A stretch of DNA of 31,829 nt, from assembly GCA_051866595.1 (NCBI GenBank), contig JBJDXI010000170.1, positions 1-31,829 on the forward strand, in the 5' to 3' direction. Under the pieces are notes generated by a model. The model ran no database searches. It was not told the DNA's origin and worked only from the letters and a program-made list of their open reading frames with translations. Position numbers and translations under genes: made by a program. Shown piece by piece: positions 22,198-29,288 of this stretch. The stretch is from UBA7702 sp051866595. GTDB taxonomy: Bacteria > Bacillota > Dehalobacteriia > UBA7702. Each line of letters starts with the position of its first letter. Position 1 is the first letter of the stretch.

Positions 22198-23080
22198 ACG
22201 TTTCTTTGTGGAAGCGTTCCAGTCCCTGCGGCGGAATCTCGCCATGAGCATCGCTTCCATTGCCACCATTGCGCTGACGCTCTTCGTCTGCGGCGTCTTT
22301 ACGGTGCTGGTGATGAATGTGGACAAGTTTGCCGGTGATATTGAATCCACCGTGGAAATTCAGGCCTTTATTGAAGAAGGCGTGGACAGCGCCGCGGCCA
22401 CGGAGCTGATGAGCACCATCCGCGGTATTGACGGGGTGAATACCGTCACCTTCGTTTCCCGGGAAGAGGCTCTCGCCGATATGGCGGATCAGCTCGGGGA
22501 AACGCCGGAAGATCTTCTGGCGTCTTTGGGTCAGAATCCCCTGCCCGATTCTTATATGATCACCGTGGATGAGGCCGATCTGGTGGCCCCCATCGCCGGC
22601 CAGGTGGAAGGACTTTCCGGTGTGGAAGACGCCAAATACGGCGGTGAAACTGTGGATAACCTTTTCACCATGCTGAAATGGGTGCGCTATTTCGGTATTG
22701 CCCTCATCGCTTTTCTGGTCATTGCCTCCATCGTGATTGTGGCCTTCAATATCAAAATCACCGTGGCCAGCCGCAAATCGGAAATTTTCATTATGCGCTA
22801 TGTCGGCGCTTCCAACTGGTATATCCGCTGGCCCTTCTGTATTGCCGGGATGGTCATGGGCTTTTTCGGCGGGGTTATCGCCGTGGCGCTTCTTTACGGC
22901 GCTTACAGCCTTGTGATTGATCAGCTCAGCGGGCTTTTGGTCTTTATGAGCCTTGTCAGTGTGAATATGGATTTCCTGTATATTTTCGCCGCGATGATTC
23001 TCATGGGGATTTTCCTCGGTTCCGCCGGTTCTCTCCTGTCGCTGAACGTATATTTGAAAGAACGCGCGAAAAAACGATGA
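22178..23080 (+). CDS. ftsX: Cell division permease-like protein FtsX
   Basis: The membrane half of FtsEX. The 300-residue protein has a short cytoplasmic N-terminus, TM1 near residues 22-45 (NLAMSIASIATIALTLFVCGVFTVLV), and a large extracytoplasmic domain (about 50-165) that in relatives contacts the hydrolase activator. Three C-terminal TM helices follow (about 170-195, 215-245 and 265-290), with the conserved KSEIFIMRYVGASNWYIRWPF loop. FtsX does not transport; it transmits ATP-driven changes across the membrane. The start at 22178 follows AAGGAGG and overlaps ftsE by 20 bases; an upstream frame beginning at 22121 lies within ftsE and is rejected. Next gene: an M23 hydrolase, the expected partner. 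Confidence 0.95.
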   Translation: MKLRSFRRFFVEAFQSLRRNLAMSIASIATIALTLFVCGVFTVLVMNVDKFAGDIESTVEIQAFIEEGVDSAAATELMSTIRGIDGVNTVTFVSREEALADMADQLGETPEDLLASLGQNPLPDSYMITVDEADLVAPIAGQVEGLSGVEDAKYGGETVDNLFTMLKWVRYFGIALIAFLVIASIVIVAFNIKITVASRKSEIFIMRYVGASNWYIRWPFCIAGMVMGFFGGVIAVALLYGAYSLVIDQLSGLLVFMSLVSVNMDFLYIFAAMILMGIFLGSAGSLLSLNVYLKERAKKR

Positions 23081-23102
23081 TTTCCCTTGAAAAGAAAGTG
23101 AT

Positions 23103-24275
23103 ATGTTTATGATAAAAAACAGTAAAAAACCTCTGATCGTTCTTTTGATCGCTGTGATTTCCCTCCTCGCTTTCAGTATCGGTGTTTCCGCTTCCAAAGT
23201 TGAGGATTTACAGGATCAGAAAAAGGAGATTGACTCTCAGATCAAGGATAAGCAGTCCGATCTGGAAGATAACAAAAACGCCCAGAGTCAGGCCCAGGCT
23301 CAGCTGGATTCCATCAACGCCAGCCTCGATACGGTACAGTCGGAGATTACCCGTCTTTACGGTGAGCTGGCGGTGGCCGAAGAAAACCTCGCGAAACAGC
23401 AGGAGGAATACGACCGCATCAAGGCGGAGCTGGAACAGTCTCAGGCGGATTTGCAGACCCGGGTCTGCGCCATCTATAAAAACGGCGATATTTCCTATAT
23501 GGATGTGCTGTTCAGTTCCGAGAATATTCAGGACTTTATTTCCGGTTTTATTTTCCTCTCCAAAATCGTGGAACAGGATCAGAAAATCATCGACTCCATT
23601 CAGGAGAATAAAGCTTTGGCTGAAGAAAAACTCAACGAGCTGGAACGCACCCGCAACGAAATCCTCGCTTTGCAGCAGCAAAAAGAGGCCGAAGAAGCGG
23701 AATACGCCAAACAGGCCGAGGCCAAAGTGGCCCTTCTGGATCAGCTTGAAAGCGAACAGGCCGCTTTGGAAAAGGAAATTGATGAAATGGCGGCCCAGTC
23801 CAATAGCATCGCTTCGGAAATCAATTCCTATTTTTCCACGCTGTCCACGGCGGATCCCGGTTATACCTACACCGGCAGCGGTGTGTTTACCTGGCCTTTA
23901 TCCATCAGCGGAACGCTGACTTCCAATTACGGTTACCGGATTCATCCCATTTCCGGACAGCGGAAAATGCATACCGGGATTGACCTCGCGGCGCCGGCGG
24001 GCACTCCGGTGCTGGCGGCGGAAAGCGGCACGGTGATTCTGGTGAAGAACTTATCCACCGGTTACGGTCACTATGTGATTATCAGCCACGGCAGCAATAT
24101 CGCTACCCTTTACGCTCATATGTCTTCCATCAATGTCAGTGTGGGGCAGACGGTGAGCCGGGGGCAGCAGATCGGCGGTGTCGGCACCACCGGTTCCTCT
24201 ACCGGGAATCATCTTCATTTTGAGGTGAGGGTCAACGGTTCCCACGTAAGTCCCTGGGGTTACATTTCCCGATAA
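23103..24275 (+). CDS. Coiled-coil M23 (LytM) murein endopeptidase, EnvC/PcsB-like FtsEX partner
   Basis: A 390-residue secreted or membrane-anchored protein. KKPLIVLLIAVISLLAFSIGVSA is a signal peptide or anchor (residues 8-31). Long coiled coils follow (about 32-115 and 150-250, Gln/Glu/Lys-rich), then an M23 domain (about 275-390). The zinc ligands are intact: His290 and Asp294 (HTGID) and His372 (HLHFE), with the catalytic YAH segment before them. Unlike E. coli EnvC, whose LytM domain is degenerate and only activates amidases, this protein should itself cut peptidoglycan cross-links. Its coiled coil is the likely FtsX contact, as in PcsB. Position directly after ftsX supports this. An alternative ATG lies at 23109; either start keeps the signal peptide. 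Confidence 0.9.
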   Translation: MFMIKNSKKPLIVLLIAVISLLAFSIGVSASKVEDLQDQKKEIDSQIKDKQSDLEDNKNAQSQAQAQLDSINASLDTVQSEITRLYGELAVAEENLAKQQEEYDRIKAELEQSQADLQTRVCAIYKNGDISYMDVLFSSENIQDFISGFIFLSKIVEQDQKIIDSIQENKALAEEKLNELERTRNEILALQQQKEAEEAEYAKQAEAKVALLDQLESEQAALEKEIDEMAAQSNSIASEINSYFSTLSTADPGYTYTGSGVFTWPLSISGTLTSNYGYRIHPISGQRKMHTGIDLAAPAGTPVLAAESGTVILVKNLSTGYGHYVIISHGSNIATLYAHMSSINVSVGQTVSRGQQIGGVGTTGSSTGNHLHFEVRVNGSHVSPWGYISR

Positions 24276-24287
24276 CGGCAGAAACGA

Positions 24288-24331
24288 AGGCTTGCCCAGA
24301 GTTTGACTTTTGCGGCAAGCCTCTTCTTTTG
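24288..24331 (+). terminator. Terminator or attenuator between the M23 and S41 genes
   Basis: AGGCTTGCC (24288-24296) pairs perfectly with GGCAAGCCT (24314-24322), loop of 17, followed by CTTCTTTTG. It may end or reduce transcription from ftsEX into the protease gene. No clear promoter is visible between it and the protease gene, so partial read-through is likely. Confidence 0.75.
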
Positions 24332-24379
24332 TATATCTGTGTTGATTTTCGCATATATTGCAGCTAAGGAGTGATCTGT

Positions 24380-25552
24380 TTGAAAGATAAAACATACGCG
24401 AAAGGGATCGTCACCGGTGTTTTCGCCACGATTTTCGCCGCTTTGCTGATTTTTTTAGCGGTGGTATTTTTCAATATCGGCAATGTGGGAAACCTGCTTC
24501 AGACCGTGAAGATATTGGATCATTACAGTCTGAATCCGCTTTCCTTTTCCGAAAAAGCCGAGGGGGCCATTGCCGGAATGATCAATGAGTTGGAGGATCC
24601 TTATTCCTATTACCTCGATGAAGAGGATTATAACGATTTGATGGAGGAGGTCAGCGGCTCCTATGAGGGTCTGGGCATCTATCTGACCACCGAGGCCGGC
24701 GCGGAATACACCGTGGTGATGGCGCCGATCAAAGGGACGCCGGCTTTTGAGGCCGGACTTTTGGCCGGTGATGAAATTGTCCGTATCAACGGAGAGGATA
24801 TGGCCGGTGCTTCCGCTGACGAAATCGCCACCCTCATCAAACGCGGGGAGGAAAGCCACTTTGTCATGGAGGTCCGTCGTGACGGTGAAATTCTCACCTT
24901 CGAGATGGACCGCCGGCAGATTGACATTCCCTCGGTGGACGGTTCCTTCCTTGAGGGGCAGGAGGGCATTGCTTATATCAGTATCTCCACCTTCGCCGAT
25001 AACACCCCAGCGGAGCTGGAGGAAACCATCGCTTCTCTGGAAAAACAGGGCACGATCCGTGGTATCCTGCTGGATCTGCGGAACAATCCCGGTGGCAGTG
25101 TCTCTTCGGTGATTCAGATCGCGGATTATTTCCTCACTCAGGGCGACCATATCCTCTGGGTGGAAGAAAAGGATAACGAGACTGTTTACGACGCGGAAAA
25201 CACCAATCCCTGCGCCTATCCCCTGGTGGTGCTGGTCAATGAGAACAGCGCTTCGGCCTCGGAAATCCTCACCGGCGCACTGAAGGAAAACGACCGGGCC
25301 ACGGTGGTGGGAACGACGACCTTCGGCAAGGGTATCATTCAGACCATTTATTCGCTGGCCGATGGCGCGGCGGTGAAAGTCACCACGGCGGAATATTTAA
25401 GCCCCGATAAAAACAAGATTCATGAGGTGGGCGTCACTCCCGATGTGGAAGAAGAGCTCAACGGTGATGACATCCGCCTGATCTACACGCTGGATCCCGC
25501 CGTGGATAATCAGCTGAACAAAGCCATTGAAACCTTGCTTGAAAAACTGTAA
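24380..25552 (+). CDS. ctpA: S41 family C-terminal processing peptidase (CtpA-like)
   Basis: A 390-residue membrane-anchored serine protease with its bulk outside the cytoplasm. TM helix near residues 9-32; N-terminal region to about 95; PDZ domain about 95-180 (GSYEGLGIYL...GTPAFEAGLLAGDEIVRINGEDM); S41 catalytic domain about 190-370. The catalytic dyad is Ser292 in NSASASE and Lys317 in TTFGKGIIQ, exactly 25 apart as in Tsp/CtpA enzymes. ILLDLRNNPGG is the family signature. The start is TTG 24380, eight bases after AAGGAG (24366-24371); a GTG at 24371 would overlap that ribosome binding site. CtpA-type proteases often regulate cell-wall hydrolases, which fits the neighbouring M23 gene. Confidence 0.94.
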   Translation: MKDKTYAKGIVTGVFATIFAALLIFLAVVFFNIGNVGNLLQTVKILDHYSLNPLSFSEKAEGAIAGMINELEDPYSYYLDEEDYNDLMEEVSGSYEGLGIYLTTEAGAEYTVVMAPIKGTPAFEAGLLAGDEIVRINGEDMAGASADEIATLIKRGEESHFVMEVRRDGEILTFEMDRRQIDIPSVDGSFLEGQEGIAYISISTFADNTPAELEETIASLEKQGTIRGILLDLRNNPGGSVSSVIQIADYFLTQGDHILWVEEKDNETVYDAENTNPCAYPLVVLVNENSASASEILTGALKENDRATVVGTTTFGKGIIQTIYSLADGAAVKVTTAEYLSPDKNKIHEVGVTPDVEEELNGDDIRLIYTLDPAVDNQLNKAIETLLEKL

Positions 25553-25561
25553 AAAGCGTGA

Positions 25562-25673
25562 GGGCGTCCCAAAACGGCTGATAATCGGCAAATTTGTCGA
25601 TTCCAAGCCGTCTTGAGACGCCCTTGAGGCTGACTCGAAATGAACTTTTGAGTCAGCTTTGTTTTTTTCTGTG
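25562..25673. repeat. Nested-hairpin intergenic repeat, copy 2, ending in a terminator
   Basis: GGGCGTC (25562-25568) pairs with GACGCCC (25617-25623), ACGGC (25574-25578) with GCCGT (25607-25611), and the centre AATCGGCAAATTTGTCGATT (25583-25602) is almost perfectly palindromic. It continues into GCTGACTC (25629-25636) / GAGTCAGC (25650-25657), followed by a T-rich tail that can terminate the protease transcript. Ends and spacing match copy 1 at 331-495, but the centre is shorter. Confidence 0.7.
25629..25668 (+). terminator. Terminator after the S41 protease gene
   Basis: GCTGACTC (25629-25636) and GAGTCAGC (25650-25657), a perfect 8-bp stem, loop of 13 bases, then TTTGTTTTTTT. It forms the last module of the repeat element. 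Confidence 0.85.
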
Positions 25674-25736
25674 CGGGGTTTTGATGAAAAAGGGGTTTTC
25701 GGGGCAGGATAACAAAGAAAAGGCCCGGAGGTGTTT

Positions 25737-26270
25737 TTACTCAACGCCGCAGAGTCCCGTTGTTTCACAGAAAAGCTTTGCAATATCGGTTACGCTCTCT
25801 TTGGCGCCGTTACGGAGCCATTCGATGGCGGTGTTGAACATTGCTCCGGTATACATATACAGCTTGTACTTCTCAATGGAGCTGATGGGCATGGTGCCGG
25901 CGGTTTCCTCATGAAACCGGTTGATCTTTTCCAGCAGGATGGAACCGTAACCGAAGTTATAGAGATCCAGTACATAGGGGGCGTACTTTTTGAAATAGGC
26001 GAACCGTCGGTAGATATTCCGGTAGGTATAGGGTTCCTCCTCCTCGTGGTCGTCGGAAGACCGGAAATCCTCCAGAACGTCATCGATGAGGGTCAGCAGA
26101 ACATCTTCCTTGGAAGCGTAATTGCGGTAAAAAGAGACCCGGGCCACACCGGCGCTGCGGATAATCTCAGAAATGGAAATATCGGCGAAGCTTTTTTTAT
26201 GCATCAGTTCCAACAGCGCTTTGGTAATGCGGATCTTGACCCGGAGATTGGCTTCTTTACGTTTATCCAT
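25737..26270 (-). CDS. TetR/AcrR family transcription regulator
   Basis: A 177-residue regulator. The N-terminal TetR helix-turn-helix spans about residues 10-55 (RITKALLELMHKKSFADISISEIIRSAGVARVSFYRNYASKEDVLLTLI), with the near-invariant recognition segment GVARVSFYRNYASKEDVL. The remainder is the variable helical ligand domain, containing many aromatic residues (YFKKYAPYVLDLYNFGYG) that could line a hydrophobic pocket. ATG 26270 is preferred over an in-frame codon 16 residues upstream because AAGGGAAAAG lies just before it. It diverges from degV and probably represses one or both promoters. DegV proteins bind fatty acids, so a fatty-acid-related signal is plausible but unproven. Confidence 0.88.
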   Translation of the reverse strand: MDKRKEANLRVKIRITKALLELMHKKSFADISISEIIRSAGVARVSFYRNYASKEDVLLTLIDDVLEDFRSSDDHEEEEPYTYRNIYRRFAYFKKYAPYVLDLYNFGYGSILLEKINRFHEETAGTMPISSIEKYKLYMYTGAMFNTAIEWLRNGAKESVTDIAKLFCETTGLCGVE

Positions 26271-26286
26271 TCTTTTCCCTTTCTGT

Positions 26287-26357
26287 AATATGGTACAATT
26301 TCTTTTGATTTGTATCACATTTTGCTCTTGTGCAATCTTAATGAATATGGTACAGTT
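26287..26357. promoter_or_regulatory. TetR operator candidates between the divergent genes
   Basis: Direct repeats AATATGGTACAATT (26287-26300) and AATATGGTACAGTT (26344-26357) plus an inverted, related half-site in TTTGTATCA (26310-26318) give three copies of TG(G/A)TACA(A/G). The first and the inverted copy face each other across about 10 bases, as in a two-fold operator. The second direct repeat overlaps the degV -10 box. Confidence 0.55.
26328..26356 (+). promoter_or_regulatory. Probable degV promoter
   Basis: TTGTGC (26328-26333), a 17-base spacer and TACAGT (26351-26356) with TG at 26348-26349 form an extended -10 promoter, 56 bases before the degV start. It overlaps the second TGGTACA repeat. 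Confidence 0.5.
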
Positions 26358-26367
26358 GTCTCATATT

Positions 26368-26395
26368 ATTTTACCGTGATTCGGGATTTTGTCAA
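26368..26395 (-). promoter_or_regulatory. Probable promoter of the TetR gene
   Basis: Minus strand: perfect TTGACA (26395-26390), a 16-base spacer and TAAAAT (26373-26368). The transcript would carry a leader of about 90 bases containing all three TGRTACA half-sites, a placement that would allow autorepression. Confidence 0.65.
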
Positions 26396-26411
26396 TGATA
26401 AGGAGAACCGG

Positions 26412-27326
26412 ATGAAAACAGCGATTTTGACCGATACCAACAGCGGTCTCACCGTGGAGGAAGGGGAAAAGCGTGGCATTTATGTGCTGCCGATGCCCGT
26501 GATCGTGGAGGAAAACGTCTATTTTGAGGGCGTGGATATTACCCACGGCCAGCTTCACGACGCCCTGCGGCAGGGAAAAGAAGTTTCTTCCTCTCAGCCT
26601 TCTCCCGGGGATGTGATGGCCCTTTGGGAGCGGATTTTAAATGACGGCTACGATGAGCTGGTCTATATCCCCATGTCCAGCGGCCTGAGCGCCTCCTGTC
26701 ACAACGCGGTGCAGCTGGCCTCGGAATATGAATCCAGGGTATGGGTTGCTGATAACCACCGGATTTCCGCGACTCTTCTCGAGGCGGTGCTGGACGCCAA
26801 AAACCTTGCGGATCAAGGACGGTCCGGCAGGGAAATCAAAGAATATCTTGAACAAACGGCAATGGACGCCACCATCTATCTGACGGTGGATTCATTGAAA
26901 TACCTGAAAAAGACCGGTCGGGTCACACCCGCCGCCGCGGCCATCGGCAGTATGCTGAATATCAAGCCGATCCTGACGATTCAAGGGGAAAAGCTGGATC
27001 TCTTTTCCAAAGTGAGGGGAAACAAGCAGAGCGGGAAAAAAATGATCGAGGCTGTCCGCGCCGACATCGCCGCCCGGTTTGGGGAGATCCCCGAAGAACA
27101 GGTGATGGTGGCCACCGCCGGCACCTTTGAACAGGAGGAAGACGCTCTGCGCTGGCTCCGCTTTGTGCAGGCGGCTTTCCCCGATAAATCCGTTTACTAT
27201 GTGCCTCTCTCTTGCAGTATCGCCTGTCATGTGGGGATCAATGCCGTGGCCGTCGGCGCTGTGGCGGTGACGGAACGGAAAGAAGAAGCAGTTCACGGAC
27301 TGCGCTTGGAAAAAGGAGCGGAATAA
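26412..27326 (+). CDS. DegV family fatty-acid-binding protein
   Basis: A 304-residue two-domain DegV protein. TAILTDTNSGLT is the standard N-terminus; LPMPVIVEENVYFEGVDIT and SSSQPSPGDVMALWERIL contain the fatty-acid head-group region. PMSSGLSASCHNAV holds the conserved serines. YLKKTGRVTPAAAAIGSMLNIKPIL is the most recognisable family signature. Some DegV/FakB proteins present fatty acids to the kinase FakA; others have unknown roles, and no fakA is seen here. The ATG at 26412 follows AAGGAGA (26400-26406); an apparent longer frame from 26310 runs through the promoter. It is divergent from TetR, with a PAP2-like membrane protein gene one base after its stop. Confidence 0.92.
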   Translation: MKTAILTDTNSGLTVEEGEKRGIYVLPMPVIVEENVYFEGVDITHGQLHDALRQGKEVSSSQPSPGDVMALWERILNDGYDELVYIPMSSGLSASCHNAVQLASEYESRVWVADNHRISATLLEAVLDAKNLADQGRSGREIKEYLEQTAMDATIYLTVDSLKYLKKTGRVTPAAAAIGSMLNIKPILTIQGEKLDLFSKVRGNKQSGKKMIEAVRADIAARFGEIPEEQVMVATAGTFEQEEDALRWLRFVQAAFPDKSVYYVPLSCSIACHVGINAVAVGAVAVTERKEEAVHGLRLEKGAE

Positions 27327-27327
27327 C

Positions 27328-27906
27328 GTGAGGGATTCTTTTTATTTCGCGATGCGCACAATCACTGTGGCACCGTTGATGGCCGGTTTGATGCTGGTTT
27401 TTCTGTTTCTGTCTGTGCCGGAGATTTTCTCTCCCACCGGCGCGTTCACTCTCAGCCTTGTTTTTCTTGTGGTTTTGCCCCTTTTGGTCTATCCCTTACA
27501 AAAATACATTCCCGGTTTTAAAGACAAAGGCCGGGAGGGACAGCGGACGCTGGCGATGATTTTCGCGGTGGCCGGTTATCTTCTGGGGATGATGACGGGG
27601 TTCTGGCTCCACGCGGCCAGAGCTTTGCAGCTGATCTATTGGGAGTATTTTCTTTCGGGGGTGCTGATCACCGCCGTGAACAAAATCTTTCACCGCAAAA
27701 TCAGCGGTCACGCCTGCGGCATTTTCGGCCCCGTTGTGTTGCTGCTCTTCTTTCGGCAGTATGTTGCTTCGGCGCTCTTTCTCCTGCTGGCGGTTCCGGC
27801 GTTTATCGCCAGTCTGAAGATGAAGCGCCATACACTGCCCCAGCTCATTGCCGGGAGTGTTGTGCCTTTTGTCGCTTTTCTGCCCTTGTATCTGCTGATG
27901 TTCTGA
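27328..27906 (+). CDS. Membrane protein with degenerate PAP2-phosphatase-like motifs
   Basis: A 192-residue, very hydrophobic protein with about six TM helices. Weak PAP2 landmarks are visible in order. KDKGREGQRT sits where the K-x6-RP motif would be. KISGHACGIFGPVV corresponds to the PSGH motif (SGH kept). KRHTLPQLIAG aligns with the H-x3-D motif of the third signature, its His kept but Gln in place of Asp. The catalytic set is thus incomplete, so it may be a non-catalytic or altered lipid-phosphate-binding protein. GTG start at 27328, with AAGGAG nine bases upstream (27313-27318), immediately after degV. The pairing of a fatty-acid-binding protein with a lipid-phosphatase-like protein suggests a lipid-related function. 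Alternative: an unrelated small membrane protein. Confidence 0.65.
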   Translation: MRDSFYFAMRTITVAPLMAGLMLVFLFLSVPEIFSPTGAFTLSLVFLVVLPLLVYPLQKYIPGFKDKGREGQRTLAMIFAVAGYLLGMMTGFWLHAARALQLIYWEYFLSGVLITAVNKIFHRKISGHACGIFGPVVLLLFFRQYVASALFLLLAVPAFIASLKMKRHTLPQLIAGSVVPFVAFLPLYLLMF

Positions 27907-27942
27907 TGAAGGAAAAGCGTTTTTTATGAATACGGAAAAGAT

Positions 27943-27971
27943 GGGACGGTGGTAATGCCGTTCCTTTTTTT
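27943..27971 (+). terminator. Terminator of the degV operon
   Basis: GGGACGG (27943-27949) pairs with CCGTTCC (27958-27964) with one G-T wobble, loop of eight, then seven T residues. Confidence 0.85.
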
Positions 27972-28028
27972 GAAGGAGTCTCAGGAAAACCCGTGGAATC
28001 GGGGCTTTTTTCCGCTGTGATTTTATGT

Positions 28029-28034
28029 TATAAT
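28029..28034 (+). promoter_or_regulatory. Extended -10 promoter of the cysteine desulfurase-thiI-rnr operon
   Basis: TATAAT with TG at 28026-28027 (ATGTTATAAT). A T-run occupies the -35 region, so it is probably an extended -10 promoter. The leader to the start codon is about 90 bases and shows no recognised riboswitch. Confidence 0.65.
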
Positions 28035-28130
28035 ATTAAGTTGAAAAAGAACGCCGATAAAGAGGGCAAGCCGTCTTGATCGGTTTTCCCGGTTGATACA
28101 GAACAAATGGAACAACGAAGGAGCGCAGCT

Positions 28131-29288
28131 ATGATATATTTGGATCACTCGGCCACAACGCCGGTGAAACCGGAGGTACAGAAGTTTATCGCCGATACGA
28201 TGGCGGATCATTTCGGAAATCCGTCGTCTCTCTACGATCTGGGCATCGCCTCGGAAAAGATCATCACCGAAAGCCGCCGTATCCTGGCGAAAAGTCTTAA
28301 AGTCAAAGAGGAAACGGTTTACTTTACCTCCTGCGGTTCGGAAAGCAACAATACCGTTCTCCGCGGGGTCGCGGAAAACTACCGCAAGCGGGGAAACCAT
28401 CTGATCTGCTCGGCGGTGGAGCATCCCTCGGTGCTGCGCGTGATGGAATATCTCGAAAAAGAACAGGGCTTCCGCCTGACGAAGATCGGCGTGGACCGAA
28501 AAGGCCGCCTCGACTTGGAACAGCTGAAAAGAGCCATGACCAAAGATACCCTGGTCTGCGCCGTGATGATGGTTAATAACGAAGTCGGTACGGTGTTTCC
28601 TTTAAAGGAAATTGCCGAAATCGTTCACGGGGTGAATCCCGACTGCGTCTTTCATGTGGACGGCGTTCAGGGCTACGGAAGAATCCCCATTGACCTGAAA
28701 AAAACCGGCATTGATACTTTTTCTCTGAGCGGTCATAAGCTCGGCGCCCCCAAGGGCGTCGGCGGTCTGTATATCCGGGAGGGACTTCGTATTGCTCCGC
28801 TGATCTATGGCGGTGGTCAGGAACGGGGACTCCGGGCCGGGACGGAAAATTTCGCCTACATCGGCGCTTTGGGTCTGGCGGCAAAGATCAGCCTGGCCGA
28901 TCGGGAAGCCAAGAACGAACATCTGCGGCAGGTAAAAGAATCCCTGCTTGATGCTTTGAACGAAGCCGGCGTGGATTTTGAGATCAACGGCGATGAAAAG
29001 GAAAGCGCCGCCCACATTTTGAACCTGCGCTTTGCCGGCATCAAAAGCGAAGTCCTGCTCCATTATCTGGAAGGACAGAAAATATATGTTTCCCAGGGCT
29101 CGGCCTGCCATAATAACACCAAGAGCGGCAGTGAGACGTTGACGGCCATGGGACTTTCCGCCGATGAACGTGACGGTTCTCTGCGTTTCAGCTTCGGCGA
29201 CGATACGGCGGCGGAAGATATGGAAACCGTGGCAAAGGCCGTGAAACGCGGCGTGGATATGATCCGGATGATGAGAGGTAAAAAGTAA
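28131..29288 (+). CDS. Cysteine desulfurase (NifS/IscS family), probable ThiI partner
   Basis: A 385-residue PLP enzyme that removes sulfur from cysteine, leaving a persulfide on its active-site Cys. IYLDHSATTPVKPEV is the standard N-terminus. The PLP lysine is Lys203 in SGHKLGAPKG, and YGGGQERGLRAGTEN is the substrate loop. The active-site Cys326 lies in QGSACHNN, a class I NifS-like loop. The downstream thiI start overlaps its stop codon (TAATG), the same pairing as nifZ-thiI of Bacillus subtilis, where the desulfurase serves tRNA 4-thiouridine formation rather than general Fe-S assembly. No iscU, sufU or iscR gene is adjacent. ATG 28131 has AAGGAG seven bases upstream; an ATG at 28107 precedes it without a ribosome binding site. 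Confidence 0.93.
   Translation: MIYLDHSATTPVKPEVQKFIADTMADHFGNPSSLYDLGIASEKIITESRRILAKSLKVKEETVYFTSCGSESNNTVLRGVAENYRKRGNHLICSAVEHPSVLRVMEYLEKEQGFRLTKIGVDRKGRLDLEQLKRAMTKDTLVCAVMMVNNEVGTVFPLKEIAEIVHGVNPDCVFHVDGVQGYGRIPIDLKKTGIDTFSLSGHKLGAPKGVGGLYIREGLRIAPLIYGGGQERGLRAGTENFAYIGALGLAAKISLADREAKNEHLRQVKESLLDALNEAGVDFEINGDEKESAAHILNLRFAGIKSEVLLHYLEGQKIYVSQGSACHNNTKSGSETLTAMGLSADERDGSLRFSFGDDTAAEDMETVAKAVKRGVDMIRMMRGKK

Noticed and set aside
25594..26288. Plus-strand frames through the S41-TetR intergenic region
   Set aside because: They run across the hairpin repeat and the antisense of the TetR gene, whose helix-turn-helix is clear on the minus strand.
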